Shown: positions 41,829 to 51,469 of the stretch, one piece after another
Layout of the letters: each line of letters begins with the position of its first letter
Numbering within the stretch: position 1 is the stretch's first letter
From: Streptomyces noursei
GTDB taxonomy: Bacteria; Actinomycetota; Actinomycetes; Streptomycetales; Streptomycetaceae
NCBI RefSeq assembly: GCF_001646665.1
Contig: NZ_LWBU01000017.1
Location: 62,001-126,000 of the forward strand
DNA: 64,000 nucleotides
Direction: 5' to 3'
Made by a program: the position numbers and the translations under genes
Notes under the pieces: model-generated
What the model saw: only the letters and a program-made list of their open reading frames with translations
Database searches by the model: none
What the model was told of the DNA's origin: nothing

Positions 41829-42692
41829 GTGAGCGCCGTGGCCCCTGAGGACGCGCCCGGACGACGTGCCAGCGACCGCGGGAGGTACGGGAAGCTGTCG
41901 CGGGAGCGTGTACTGGTCGCCGCCCTCGGGGTGGTCGACGCCGAGGGCCTCTCGGCGCTCAGCATGCGCCGGCTCGGTACCGAACTCGGCGTGGAGGCCA
42001 TGTCCCTGTACCGGTACCTGCCGGGCAAGGGCGCGCTGCTCGACGGACTTGTCGAGGCGCTGTACCAGCAGGTCGAGGAGCACCTGGCGCGGGAGGCCGG
42101 CGACGTACCGGAGGGCTGGGGCGCGCCGGAAGCCGCGGACGTCCCCGCCACCGGCGCCCCGCCCGCATCGCGAGCCGCACCGGAAACACAGACCGCGCCC
42201 CAAGCACAGCCCGGCGCACCCGAAGCGCGGCCCGGATCCGAAGGCCCCGGCTGGCGGGCCGGCCTGCAGCGCATCGCGTACGCCGTCTACGCCGTCGGGC
42301 TGCGCCACCCGGAGGTGGTGCCGCTGCTCGCCACCCGGATGCTGAGCGTCCCCCTGGCGCGGCGGCCGGCCGCCGTGCTGCGCGTCGACGAGAACGTCCT
42401 GCGGCTGCTGCACGCGGGCGGGCTGGACACGGCCACGGCGACGGCCGCGCACCGGGCGTTCACGGCCTGGCTGCTCGGCTATCTCCTGGTGGACCTGCGC
42501 GCCATGGTCGACGCGCCCGAGGAACCGGACCCGGCGTTCCGGCTGGGGCTGCACCGCCTGCCCGCCCACGACTTCCCGAGGCTCCGGGAGAGCGCCCCCT
42601 CCCTCGCGGGGCGGGGCGGCCGGGCGGAGCTGTCCGCCGGGGTGGACGCGCTGCTGGACCGGGTGATCCGGGGGGCGGCCGGGGCGCGGTGA
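41829..42692 (+). CDS. TetR/AcrR-family transcriptional regulator
   Basis: The 287-residue protein starts with a TetR helix-turn-helix (about residues 22-70, LSRERVLVAALGVVDAEGLS with LGVEAMSLYRYLPGKGALL). The C-terminal ligand domain resembles the TetR_C_1 type. Between them lies an unusual ~45-residue Ala/Pro/Gln/Glu-rich insert (PPASRAAPETQTAPQAQPGA region). GTG 41829 is taken as the start; GTG 41838 is possible. It faces the glycosyltransferase/peptide genes and probably controls them. Confidence 0.88.
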   Translation: MSAVAPEDAPGRRASDRGRYGKLSRERVLVAALGVVDAEGLSALSMRRLGTELGVEAMSLYRYLPGKGALLDGLVEALYQQVEEHLAREAGDVPEGWGAPEAADVPATGAPPASRAAPETQTAPQAQPGAPEARPGSEGPGWRAGLQRIAYAVYAVGLRHPEVVPLLATRMLSVPLARRPAAVLRVDENVLRLLHAGGLDTATATAAHRAFTAWLLGYLLVDLRAMVDAPEEPDPAFRLGLHRLPAHDFPRLRESAPSLAGRGGRAELSAGVDALLDRVIRGAAGAR

Positions 42693-42723
42693 GCGCCACC
42701 GGGGCGGCCGGCCCCGAAAACGC

Positions 42724-42765
42724 CCGAGGGCGGTACCCCCCTGGGAGTGGGGGTACCGCCCTCGG
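42724..42765. terminator. Bidirectional 17-bp hairpin between tetR and groEL
   Basis: CCGAGGGCGGTACCCCC (42724-42740) pairs perfectly with its complement at 42749-42765 around an 8-nt loop. It lies between converging genes, 31 bp beyond the groEL stop. Confidence 0.9.
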
Positions 42766-42795
42766 AACGAAAGGACTGCGTCCGATCCGCGAGGA

Positions 42796-44571
<1,776 letters not shown>

Positions 44572-44579
44572 CGCAATGA

Positions 44580-44606
44580 TTAGCACTCGACCCATGCGAG
44601 TGCAAG
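44580..44606 (-). promoter_or_regulatory. CIRCE element overlapping the groEL promoter
   Basis: On the reverse strand CTTGCACTC-N9-GAGTGCTAA has 9-9-9 spacing. TTGCAC (44605-44600) with 17-bp spacing to TAATCA (44582-44577) can serve as the -35 and -10 boxes, so HrcA binding would cover the promoter. Confidence 0.85.
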
Positions 44607-44644
44607 CGCCTCCCGCAGATCCGGGACGTCGTCCGGACATGCGC

Positions 44645-44678
44645 GAGGGGCCCGCGTCCCCTGGAACGCGGGCCCCTC
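44645..44678 (-). terminator. Hairpin after the cold-shock gene
   Basis: GAGGGGCCCGCGT (44645-44657) pairs perfectly with ACGCGGGCCCCTC (44666-44678) around an 8-nt loop. It separates the cold-shock transcript from the groEL promoter. Confidence 0.85.
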
Positions 44679-44727
44679 GGCACTTGCGGTGTCGACAGTC
44701 GATGGTCGGTCGATCGCGACGCGGCTC

Positions 44728-44934
44728 TCAGCCGGCGGCGAGCTTGACCATGTCCGCCTGCGGACCCTTCTGGCCCTGCGAGATCTCGAACTCGACCCGC
44801 TGACCTTCTTCAAGGGTGCGGTAGCCGTCCATCTGGATCGCGCTGTAGTGGACGAAAACATCCGCACCACCGTCGACCGCGATGAAGCCGTACCCCTTCT
44901 CCGCGTTGAACCACTTGACGGTGCCCTGAGCCAT
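44728..44934 (-). CDS. Cold-shock protein (CspA/ScoF type)
   Basis: This classical protein of about 68 residues consists of the cold-shock domain alone, with [15 protein letters not shown] (RNP1) and DVFVHYSAI (RNP2), which bind single-stranded nucleic acid. It starts MAQGTVKWF at ATG 44934; the upstream in-frame extension has no family support. A long leader (about 360 bp to the next feature) would suit the 5'-UTR control usual for such genes. Confidence 0.95.
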   Translation of the reverse strand: MAQGTVKWFNAEKGYGFIAVDGGADVFVHYSAIQMDGYRTLEEGQRVEFEISQGQKGPQADMVKLAAG

Positions 44935-45293
44935 GCCTAACTCCCCTATTACTGGCCCTTGCACAGGACCGCACTTCGCGGACCCGGGTCAGACCTCACC
45001 CACTGACAGGTGTGAGCGTGCGCCGTAACGCGTCGACCGCCGCTGAATGTATCTGCCCAACTGCCGTCTGCAACAGGTCAGTCGGACGAGAAATCCGAGC
45101 ACGGATGAACGGAAAATGCGGCCGAAGGGGCCAGAATCCCGGGCAAGTCGGGCCCGGCAAAGGGGCGCAAATGGCGCAACTCGCGGGGGTACATTGACTG
45201 CATCTTGTCGCGGCCGCGCAATACTTCATATGCGTCCGGCACACGCGGCGGCGGGGACTTCCCCAACTCTACCGCGCTCAACCATGCAGAATT
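44935..45293. other. Intergenic region, probable csp leader/promoter
   Basis: Nothing gene-like is supported here: the open frames are short and lack family features. The stretch is less GC-rich than its surroundings and lies upstream of the reverse-strand cold-shock gene, so it probably contains that gene's promoter and long leader. I could not define boxes with confidence. Confidence 0.5.
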
Positions 45294-45322
45294 GCCCCCT
45301 CCGCTTCTCTCGCGGAGGGGGC
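45294..45322 (-). terminator. Hairpin after the CysO-like gene
   Basis: GCCCCCTCCGC (45294-45304) and GCGGAGGGGGC (45312-45322) form a perfect 11-bp stem with a 7-nt loop, 22 bp past the CysO-like stop. It ends the thrC-cysO transcript. Confidence 0.85.
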
Positions 45323-45344
45323 AGGATCCGTCACGCTCGGTACG

Positions 45345-45623
45345 TCAGCAACCGCCGGCGACGGCCGGGATGATCGAGACGCCGGCGCCGTCGGGCGTGG
45401 CCGTCCCCAGACCGTCCTCGAAGCGCACGTCGTCGTCGTTGACGTACACGTTGACGAAGCGGCGCAGCTTGCCCTGGTCGTCCAGGACACGGGCGGCGAT
45501 GCCCGGGTGGTTCTTCTCCAGCGACTCGATGACCTCGGAGAGGGTCGCGCCCTCCGCCGTGACCTCGGCCTGGCCACCGGTGTACGTACGGAGGATGGTG
45601 GGGATGCGGACGTTGACGCTCAT
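45345..45623 (-). CDS. CysO-like MoaD/ThiS sulfur-carrier protein ending Gly-Gly-Cys
   Basis: This 92-residue ubiquitin-fold protein has VRIPTILRTYTGGQAEVTAE, HPGIAARVLDDQGKLRRFVN and YVNDDDVRFEDGL, closely like mycobacterial CysO, which carries sulfide as a C-terminal thiocarboxylate for cysteine synthesis. The end is PAVAGGC: one Cys follows the expected Gly-Gly terminus. It would have to be removed, for example by a Mec-type peptidase, before thiocarboxylation. It lies 24 bp downstream of thrC and is probably co-transcribed. Confidence 0.85.
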   Translation of the reverse strand: MSVNVRIPTILRTYTGGQAEVTAEGATLSEVIESLEKNHPGIAARVLDDQGKLRRFVNVYVNDDDVRFEDGLGTATPDGAGVSIIPAVAGGC

Positions 45624-45647
45624 GTCGTCGTGCTGCCTTTCGGTCGT

Positions 45648-46931
45648 TCAGGCCAGGCCGGCGTCGCGGAACGCGTCCAGGCTCGGGCGGATGGTGGCGG
45701 TCGGGCCCGTGGTCGGAGCGACCGCGTCGAGGGTCTTCAGGCCGTCGCCCGTGTTGAGCACGACCATGGTCAGCGACGGGTCCAGCGCACCCGCCTCGAT
45801 CAGCTTCTTCGTCACGCCCACGGTCACCCCGCCCGCCGTCTCGGCGAAGATGCCCTCCGTACGGGCCAGCAGCTTGATCGCGTCGACCACCTGCGCGTCG
45901 TCCACGTCCTCCACCGCGCCACCGGTGCGGCGGGCGATGTCCAGGACGTAGGGGCCGTCGGCCGGGTTGCCGATGGCGAGCGACTTGGCGATCGTGTTCG
46001 GCTTCTGGGGCCGCACCACGTCGTGACCGGCCTTGAAGGCCGCCGACACCGGGGAGCAGCCCTCCGCCTGCGCACCGAAGATCTTGTACGGCTTGTCCTC
46101 GACCAGGCCCAGCTTGATCAGCTCCTGGAGCCCCTTGTCGATCTTCGTCAGCTGCGAGCCGGACGCGATCGGGATCACCAGCTGGTCGGGCAGCCGCCAG
46201 CCGAGCTGCTCGCAGATCTCGTACGCCAGCGTCTTGGAACCCTCGGCGTAGTACGGCCGCAGGTTGACGTTGACGAAGCCCCAGCCTTCGCCCAGCGGGT
46301 CGCCGATGAGCTCCGAGCAGAAGCGGTTGACGTCGTCGTAGGTGCCCTCGATGCCGACCAGGTCACCGCCGTACACCGCGGCCATGACGACCTTGCCCTG
46401 CTCCAGGTCGTGCGGGATGAACACGCAGGACCGGAAGCCCGCCCGGGCGGCGGCCGCACCGACGGCACCCGCCAGGTTGCCGGTCGACGAGCAGGACAGG
46501 GTGGTGAAACCGAAGGCGCGAGCCGCTTCGAGCGCCTGGGCGACGACCCGGTCCTTGAAGGAGTGGGTCGGGTTGCCCGAGTCGTCCTTGACGAACAGCT
46601 TGCCCGGCTCGACACCCAGCTCGCGGGCGAGGTTGTCGGCCTGGACCAGCTTGGTCCAGCCGGGGTTCAGGTTCGGCTTGCCGGCCACGTCCTCCGGGAC
46701 GGGCAGCAGCGGCGCGTACCGCCAGATGTTCGCGGGTCCGGCCTCGATCCGCTTGCGCAGGCCCTCCGGGTCGCCGACCGGCAGGTCGTAGGCGATCTCC
46801 AGGGGCCCGAAACACAGCTCACAGGCGAAAATGGGACCGAGCTCGAAACGCTCGCCGCACTCGCGACAGGAGAGGGCGGAAGCAGGCCCGAGGTCGACGT
46901 TCTTGGCGGTGGCGACAGTCTGTACAGCCAT
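45648..46931 (-). CDS. thrC: Threonine synthase
   Basis: The 427-residue fold-type II PLP enzyme converts O-phosphohomoserine to threonine. An N-terminal zinc-ribbon-like CRECGERFELGPIFACELCF is followed by GNPTHSFKDR with the PLP-binding Lys. STGNLAGAVGAAAARAG, PIASGSQLTK and VVLNTGDGLK follow. ATG 46931 gives the standard MAVQTV start; in-frame Met codons further upstream are less likely. It heads a two-gene unit with the CysO-like carrier. Confidence 0.95.
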   Translation of the reverse strand: MAVQTVATAKNVDLGPASALSCRECGERFELGPIFACELCFGPLEIAYDLPVGDPEGLRKRIEAGPANIWRYAPLLPVPEDVAGKPNLNPGWTKLVQADNLARELGVEPGKLFVKDDSGNPTHSFKDRVVAQALEAARAFGFTTLSCSSTGNLAGAVGAAAARAGFRSCVFIPHDLEQGKVVMAAVYGGDLVGIEGTYDDVNRFCSELIGDPLGEGWGFVNVNLRPYYAEGSKTLAYEICEQLGWRLPDQLVIPIASGSQLTKIDKGLQELIKLGLVEDKPYKIFGAQAEGCSPVSAAFKAGHDVVRPQKPNTIAKSLAIGNPADGPYVLDIARRTGGAVEDVDDAQVVDAIKLLARTEGIFAETAGGVTVGVTKKLIEAGALDPSLTMVVLNTGDGLKTLDAVAPTTGPTATIRPSLDAFRDAGLA

Positions 46932-46960
46932 GGAGGCGAGGCCCTTTCTCCTCATCTTCC

Positions 46961-46981
46961 TCATGGCGCACTTCGCCATGA
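46961..46981 (-). other. Hairpin in the thrC leader
   Basis: TCATGGCG-CACTT-CGCCATGA is a perfect 8-bp stem-loop, 30 bp upstream of the thrC start. Its role is unknown; an mRNA-stability or attenuation element is possible. Confidence 0.5.
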
Positions 46982-47208
46982 GACGGATTTGGCACCTTCC
47001 CTAGCCGGGGCCTCGCGCAAGACATGCGAGTGCCGACTGGAGGGTTGCCGGGGCTTCAACGGGCCGTGTCCCTCTGCCCCTCTGGATGAGCGGTATTCGG
47101 TTGTGTGCGCGGGGGACCCGACATGCGACGGTCATCCGCGTTGTTCAAGACTGTAACCGAACCCCTGGACGCTTGAGATGGTCGTCCGATACGCGAGATG
47201 GAGATCAC

Positions 47209-48153
47209 GTGCTGGAAGAGGTGGAGCGCTGGCTGGAGCGGCGGTCCTGGTCCGTGACCGATCGACCGCTCGACCGGCTGCTCGCGGCCAAGCACGGTAC
47301 GACCGTCAGTGTCGTCCTGCCGGCGCTCAACGAGGAGGCCACGGTCGGCGACATCGTCACCGTGATCCGCCGCGAACTGATGTCCGCCGCGGCCCCGCTC
47401 GTCGACGAACTGGTGGTGATCGACTCCGGCTCCACCGACCGGACCTCCGAGGTGGCTGCCGCGGCCGGCGCACGCGTGGTGCACCGCGACGCGATACTCC
47501 CCCGCATACCCGCCCTCCCCGGCAAGGGAGAGGTGCTGTGGCGCTCCCTCCTCGCCACCACCGGCGACATCGTCTGCTTCGTCGACGCCGACCTGCGCGA
47601 CTTCTCGGCCGACTTCGTCACCGGGATCGTCGGCCCCCTCCTCACCGACCCGTCCGTCCACTTCGTCAAGGCCATGTACGACCGCCCCCTCGCCGGCGCG
47701 CCCGGCCGGGGCGGGCGCGTGACGGAACTGGTGGCACGGCCCCTGCTGAACCTGCACTGGCCGCAGCTGGCCGGATTCGTCCAACCCCTCGGCGGCGAGT
47801 ACGCGGCGCGCCGCTCCCTGCTGGAACGGCTCCCCTTCCCCGTCGGGTACGGGGTGGAACTCGGCCTCCTCGTGGACGCCCTGCACACCGTGGGCCTCGA
47901 CGCCCTGGCCCAGGTGGACGTGGGCGTGCGCAAGCACCGGCACCAGGACGAACGGGCACTGGGCCGGATGGCGGCCGCGATCTACCGGACGGCGCAGCTG
48001 AGGCTGTCGCGCGGCCACCTGGTGCGGCCGCGGCTGACCCAGTTCGACCGCGGCGACGACGGGTTCGTACCGCGCACCCACGACGTCGACACCGAGGAAC
48101 GCCCGCCGATGATCGAGGTGGCCGAGTACGTGCGGCGCCGCCGGGTGGCCTGA
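47209..48153 (+). CDS. gpgS: Glucosyl-3-phosphoglycerate synthase
   Basis: The 314-residue GT81-type protein has the GpgS signatures. SVVLPALNEEATVGDIV comes first, then LVDELVVIDSGSTDRTSEVA. PGKGEVLWRSLLATTGDIVC comes next, then FVDADLRDF (the metal-binding DxD) and GFVQPLGGEYAARRSLLERL. It joins glucose from a nucleotide sugar to 3-phosphoglycerate, a step toward glucosylglycerate or related solutes. GTG 47209 has GGAG upstream. The next gene is otsA, so two compatible-solute pathways sit together. Confidence 0.9.
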   Translation: MLEEVERWLERRSWSVTDRPLDRLLAAKHGTTVSVVLPALNEEATVGDIVTVIRRELMSAAAPLVDELVVIDSGSTDRTSEVAAAAGARVVHRDAILPRIPALPGKGEVLWRSLLATTGDIVCFVDADLRDFSADFVTGIVGPLLTDPSVHFVKAMYDRPLAGAPGRGGRVTELVARPLLNLHWPQLAGFVQPLGGEYAARRSLLERLPFPVGYGVELGLLVDALHTVGLDALAQVDVGVRKHRHQDERALGRMAAAIYRTAQLRLSRGHLVRPRLTQFDRGDDGFVPRTHDVDTEERPPMIEVAEYVRRRRVA

Positions 48154-48198
48154 GCGCCGTACGTTTGAGCGTTTCCGCTACGGGCTAGGTTCGTTCCC

Positions 48199-49644
48199 AT
48201 GGCAGCCCAGATTCTTGTCGCCTCGAACCGCGGTCCGGTCAGCTACGTGCCACGGGAGGACGGGACGTTCGACGCCCGGCGCGGCGGGGGCGGGCTGGTG
48301 TCGGGACTGTCCGCGATCGGGCCCGACGCGGGCGCCCTGTGGGTCTGCGCCGCCCTGAGCGACGGCGACCGGCAGGCCGTGCGGCAGGGCGCGGCGGCCG
48401 AGCCGGGCGTGAAGATGCTGGACATCGACGCGGCCGTGCACGCCGACGCGTACAACGGCATCGCCAACTCCGTGCTGTGGTTCGTGAACCACCTGCTGTA
48501 CCAGACACCACTGGAACCCGCCTTCGACGCCGGCTTCCGCCGCCAGTGGGCCTCGTACCGCCTCTACAACCGCGCCTTCGCCGAGGCCCTCGCCGAGGAG
48601 GCGGCCGACGAGGCCGTCGTCATCGTCCAGGACTACCACCTTGCCCTCGTCCCCGGCATGCTCCGCGAACTCCGCCCCGACCTGCGGATCGGGCACTTCT
48701 CGCACACCCCGTGGGCGCCCCCCGAATACTTCGCCATGCTCCCCGACGACATCGCGGAGGAACTGCTCCTCGGCATGCTCGGCGCGGACCGGCTCGGCTT
48801 CCTGACCTGGCGCTGGCTCCAGGCCTTCCAGGCCTGCTGCGCCACGTCGCTGCGGGACATGGACGTGACGACGCAATGGCCCAAGGACCAGGCGCCGAGC
48901 GTGCAGTACTGGGCGCACGGCAAGCCCCACCGGACCGAGCTGGGCGTGCACGGCCTCGGCGCCGACGGCGACTTCCTGCGCGAGCGGTCGCGCCGCCCGG
49001 ACGTCGACGACCGGATGGCGATGCTCCGCGACCAGATCGGTCCCGACCGCAGGACGATCGTCCGCGTCGACCGCACCGAACTGTCCAAGAACATCGTCCG
49101 CGGCCTGCTGGCCTACCGGCACCTGCTGTCCGAGCGCCCCGAGTGGCACGAGCGGGTCGTGCACCTCGCCTTCGCCTACCCCTCCCGCCAGGACCTCGCC
49201 GTCTACCGCGAGTACACCGCGGAGGTCGCCCGCCTCGCGGACGAGATCAACGCGGAGTACGGCCGCGACGGCTGGACCCCGGTGATCCTCCACGTCGAGG
49301 ACGACTTCGCCCGCTCGCTGGCCGCGTACCGCCTGGCCGACGTCGCCCTGGTCAACCCCATCCGCGACGGCATGAACCTCGTCGCCAAGGAGGTCCCGGT
49401 CGTCTCCGACGCGGGCTGCGCGCTGGTGCTGTCCCGGGAGGCGGGCGCGTACGAGGAGCTGCGCGACGACGCGATCACCGTGAACCCGTACGACATCACG
49501 GGCACGGCGGACGCCCTCCACGAGGCGCTGTCCATGCCCCCCGCCGAGCGCGCCGACCGCACCAAGCGCCTCGCCGCGGCCGCCACGTCCCTCCCCCCGG
49601 CCCGCTGGTTCCTCGACCAGCTCAACGCCCTGCGCTCCCTCTGA
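48199..49644 (+). CDS. otsA: Trehalose-6-phosphate synthase (GT20)
   Basis: The 481-residue GT20 enzyme makes trehalose 6-phosphate from a nucleotide glucose and glucose 6-phosphate. Motifs are LVASNRGPVSY, GGGGLVSGL, ANSVLWFVNHLLYQ, VIVQDYHLALVPGMLRELRP, IGHFSHTPWAPPEYFAMLP, VDRTELSKNIVRGLLAYRHL, and DVALVNPIRDGMNLVAKEVP near the end. It is separated from converging otsB by a 552-bp repeat-rich spacer. It follows gpgS at 45 bp. Confidence 0.92.
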   Translation: MAAQILVASNRGPVSYVPREDGTFDARRGGGGLVSGLSAIGPDAGALWVCAALSDGDRQAVRQGAAAEPGVKMLDIDAAVHADAYNGIANSVLWFVNHLLYQTPLEPAFDAGFRRQWASYRLYNRAFAEALAEEAADEAVVIVQDYHLALVPGMLRELRPDLRIGHFSHTPWAPPEYFAMLPDDIAEELLLGMLGADRLGFLTWRWLQAFQACCATSLRDMDVTTQWPKDQAPSVQYWAHGKPHRTELGVHGLGADGDFLRERSRRPDVDDRMAMLRDQIGPDRRTIVRVDRTELSKNIVRGLLAYRHLLSERPEWHERVVHLAFAYPSRQDLAVYREYTAEVARLADEINAEYGRDGWTPVILHVEDDFARSLAAYRLADVALVNPIRDGMNLVAKEVPVVSDAGCALVLSREAGAYEELRDDAITVNPYDITGTADALHEALSMPPAERADRTKRLAAAATSLPPARWFLDQLNALRSL

Positions 49645-49684
49645 CCCCGCGCCCCCGCGTGGCCCCTCGCGGGGCGTGCGCGGG

Positions 49685-50165
49685 GCGTGCCTGTGCGGTC
49701 GGTTGCTGCCGGTGGGCGGGGTACGGGGCCCCTCCGGGCTCACCTCCTCGCGGTTGGCGGGGCGCCCAGCCGGCTTTGTCACCGTTGCTCGCCGCCAATC
49801 CGCTGCGGGGGCGACCCTGCACGGCCCCTCCTCGCCGAGTCCGGGAACATCCCGCCAACGCCCAGCAGACCGCCTACGCGCCGGTGCGAGGCTGCGCCCC
49901 CTACCCCACCGGCCGGCTGATGGCCGACGGCCCGAGGGTCGAAGCCACTCACCGGCCTGCAGCCGGGGGACGGCCCGGGGTGGGGCCGTGCAGGATCGCC
50001 CCCGCAGGGATGGGGGTACCCCCTGCTCGAGCGCAGCGAGAGCTTGGGGGAGGCAAGGGGCGGGCTCCCTTACGCGTGACCCAAGGCCGCCGGCCCCGAG
50101 GAGGTGAGCCCGGAGGGGCCACGCCCCGCCACCCACCGGACAGGCACCGCACGGGGGGCGCACCG
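49685..50165. repeat. Repeat-rich spacer between otsA and otsB with long imperfect terminal inverted repeats
   Basis: The 552-bp gap 49645-50196 holds no supported gene. Its ends are imperfect inverted repeats of about 70-80 bp (about 49688-49760 against 50085-50162). They include an exact 24-bp match (49727-49750 against 50097-50120) containing CCTCCGGGCTCACCTCCTCG. A GCTGCCGGTGGGCGGGG stretch near 49704 resembles the tandem units of the repeats at 8.9 and 24.5 kb. A REP-like palindrome is nested at 50010-50051. It lies between converging genes and could terminate both. Confidence 0.75.
50010..50051 (+). repeat. REP-like palindromic element (copy C)
   Basis: GGGGGTACCCCCTGCTCGAG, then CGCAGCGAGAGCTTGGGGGA. 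It shares the GGGGGTACC..CCTGCTCGAGCG-AGC-GAGAGCT-GGGGG plan with the copies at 13513 and 14689, and is more diverged. Confidence 0.85.
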
Positions 50166-50196
50166 GGAGGGGGGCGCCACCCGGGCGGCGGAGGGG

Positions 50197-51036
50197 TCAG
50201 GCGGCGGCCAGGGCGGACAGGAAGCCGGCCACCCCGGCGGGGCCGGGGACCTGGAGGTCGGCGCGGCGGGCGACTTCGGTGACCTCGTCGCTGCCGCTGC
50301 ACACCAGCAGGCCGGGCACCCCGTCGGAGCGCAGCTTCTCGACGGCGGTGAAGGCGGGCAGGTCGCCCAGGTCGTCGCCGGCGTACACGACGGTCCGCGC
50401 GCCGGTCTCGCGTACGTACTCGGTGAGCGCCACGCCCTTGTCGACGCCCGGGGGGCGGAGTTCCAGGACCATGCGGCCCGGTTCGAGGACCAGGCCGTGG
50501 TCGGCCGCCAGGTCGGCGAGGGGGCCGCGCAGGGCGTCGAACGCGGCCTGCGGGTCGTCGGCGCGCCGGGTGTGGACGGCCACCGCGCGCCCCTTCTCCT
50601 CGATCCACGTGCCGCGCCACGCGCCCGCCCGGTCGAGGAAGCCGGGCAGTTCGGCGCGGACGGCGGCGACGCCCGGGTGCTCGGGGGCCGCCTGGACGGT
50701 GCCGGTGACGGCGTCCCACCGTTCGGCGCCGTAGTGGCCGAGGACCACCAGGTGCTCCAGGCCCGGGACGCCGGCGAAGCCGCCGTACCGTACCGCCACT
50801 CCGGCGGGGCGGCCGGTGATGACCACCACGGAGGCGACGCGCGGGGCGAGCGCGGCGATGGCGGGGACGGCGCCGGGGTGGGCGCGGGCCTGCTCGGGGT
50901 CGTCCACGATGTCGGCGAGGGTGCCGTCGAAGTCGAGTGCGACGACCGCCCGCTCCGGGTGGGCCAGGAAGGCCGCCAGGCCCTCGCGGCCGGCGGGCGT
51001 GGCGGGACGCGGCAAGGAATCCGGTTGGGTGCCCAT
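50197..51036 (-). CDS. otsB: Trehalose-6-phosphate phosphatase
   Basis: The 279-residue HAD phosphatase has motif I VVALDFDGTLADIV, motif II in VVITGRPAGVA, the cap with LGHYGAERWD, and motif IV VVYAGDDLGDLPAF. KGRAVAVHTRRADDP and a LVLEPGRMVLELRPPGVDKG segment match the OtsB family. It dephosphorylates trehalose 6-phosphate made by the adjacent OtsA. ATG 51036 begins MGTQPDSLP. An in-frame upstream start would lie too close to the DUF3263 gene. Confidence 0.92.
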   Translation of the reverse strand: MGTQPDSLPRPATPAGREGLAAFLAHPERAVVALDFDGTLADIVDDPEQARAHPGAVPAIAALAPRVASVVVITGRPAGVAVRYGGFAGVPGLEHLVVLGHYGAERWDAVTGTVQAAPEHPGVAAVRAELPGFLDRAGAWRGTWIEEKGRAVAVHTRRADDPQAAFDALRGPLADLAADHGLVLEPGRMVLELRPPGVDKGVALTEYVRETGARTVVYAGDDLGDLPAFTAVEKLRSDGVPGLLVCSGSDEVTEVARRADLQVPGPAGVAGFLSALAAA

Positions 51037-51072
51037 GACCCGAAACCTATCCAGGGCCCCGGCCGCGCACAC

Positions 51073-51456
51073 CTACCGCCGCGCCTCCCGCGACGCGCGC
51101 AGCCGCCGCAGCCGGTTGACGGTGACGGGGTCGTGGGCGAGGGCCGCCGGGTCGTCGAGGAGCGCGTTGAGCAGCTGGTAGTAGCGGGTGGGCGAGAGGC
51201 CCAGCTGTTCGCGTATGGCGCGTTCCTTGGCGCCGGGGCCGGGCCAGGAGAGCCGTTCCACGGCGAGGACGGCGCGGTCCCGGTCGGTCAGGCCCGGGCG
51301 CCCGCCCGGATCGGGGCGCTCACCCGGATCGGGGCGCGCGTCCGGCTCGGGGCGCGCATCCGGGGCCACGGCCTGGCTCGGGTCCGGTGCCGGGGCCGGG
51401 GCCCGGTCGGGGACGCGGTCCGGGGCCCGGTCCGGGCGGCGGGGAGAAGCGGTCAT
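51073..51456 (-). CDS. DUF3263 protein
   Basis: The 127-residue protein ends in the DUF3263 core (about residues 55-127): LTDRDRAVLAVERLSWPGPG, GLSPTRYYQLLNALLDDPAA and a NRLRRLRASREARR tail, a helix-turn-helix-like fold. The first ~54 residues are Pro/Asp/Arg repeats (PDRAPDRVPDRAP type), longer than in most relatives. It lies 36 bp upstream of otsB and may be co-transcribed with it. Function is unknown. Confidence 0.8.
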   Translation of the reverse strand: MTASPRRPDRAPDRVPDRAPAPAPDPSQAVAPDARPEPDARPDPGERPDPGGRPGLTDRDRAVLAVERLSWPGPGAKERAIREQLGLSPTRYYQLLNALLDDPAALAHDPVTVNRLRRLRASREARR

Positions 51457-51469
51457 ATGAGCAACATAG

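Noticed and set aside
44996..45373. Short ORFs in the csp leader region
   Set aside because: No recognisable domain, poor codon bias and inconsistent starts; the stretch fits a promoter or leader better.
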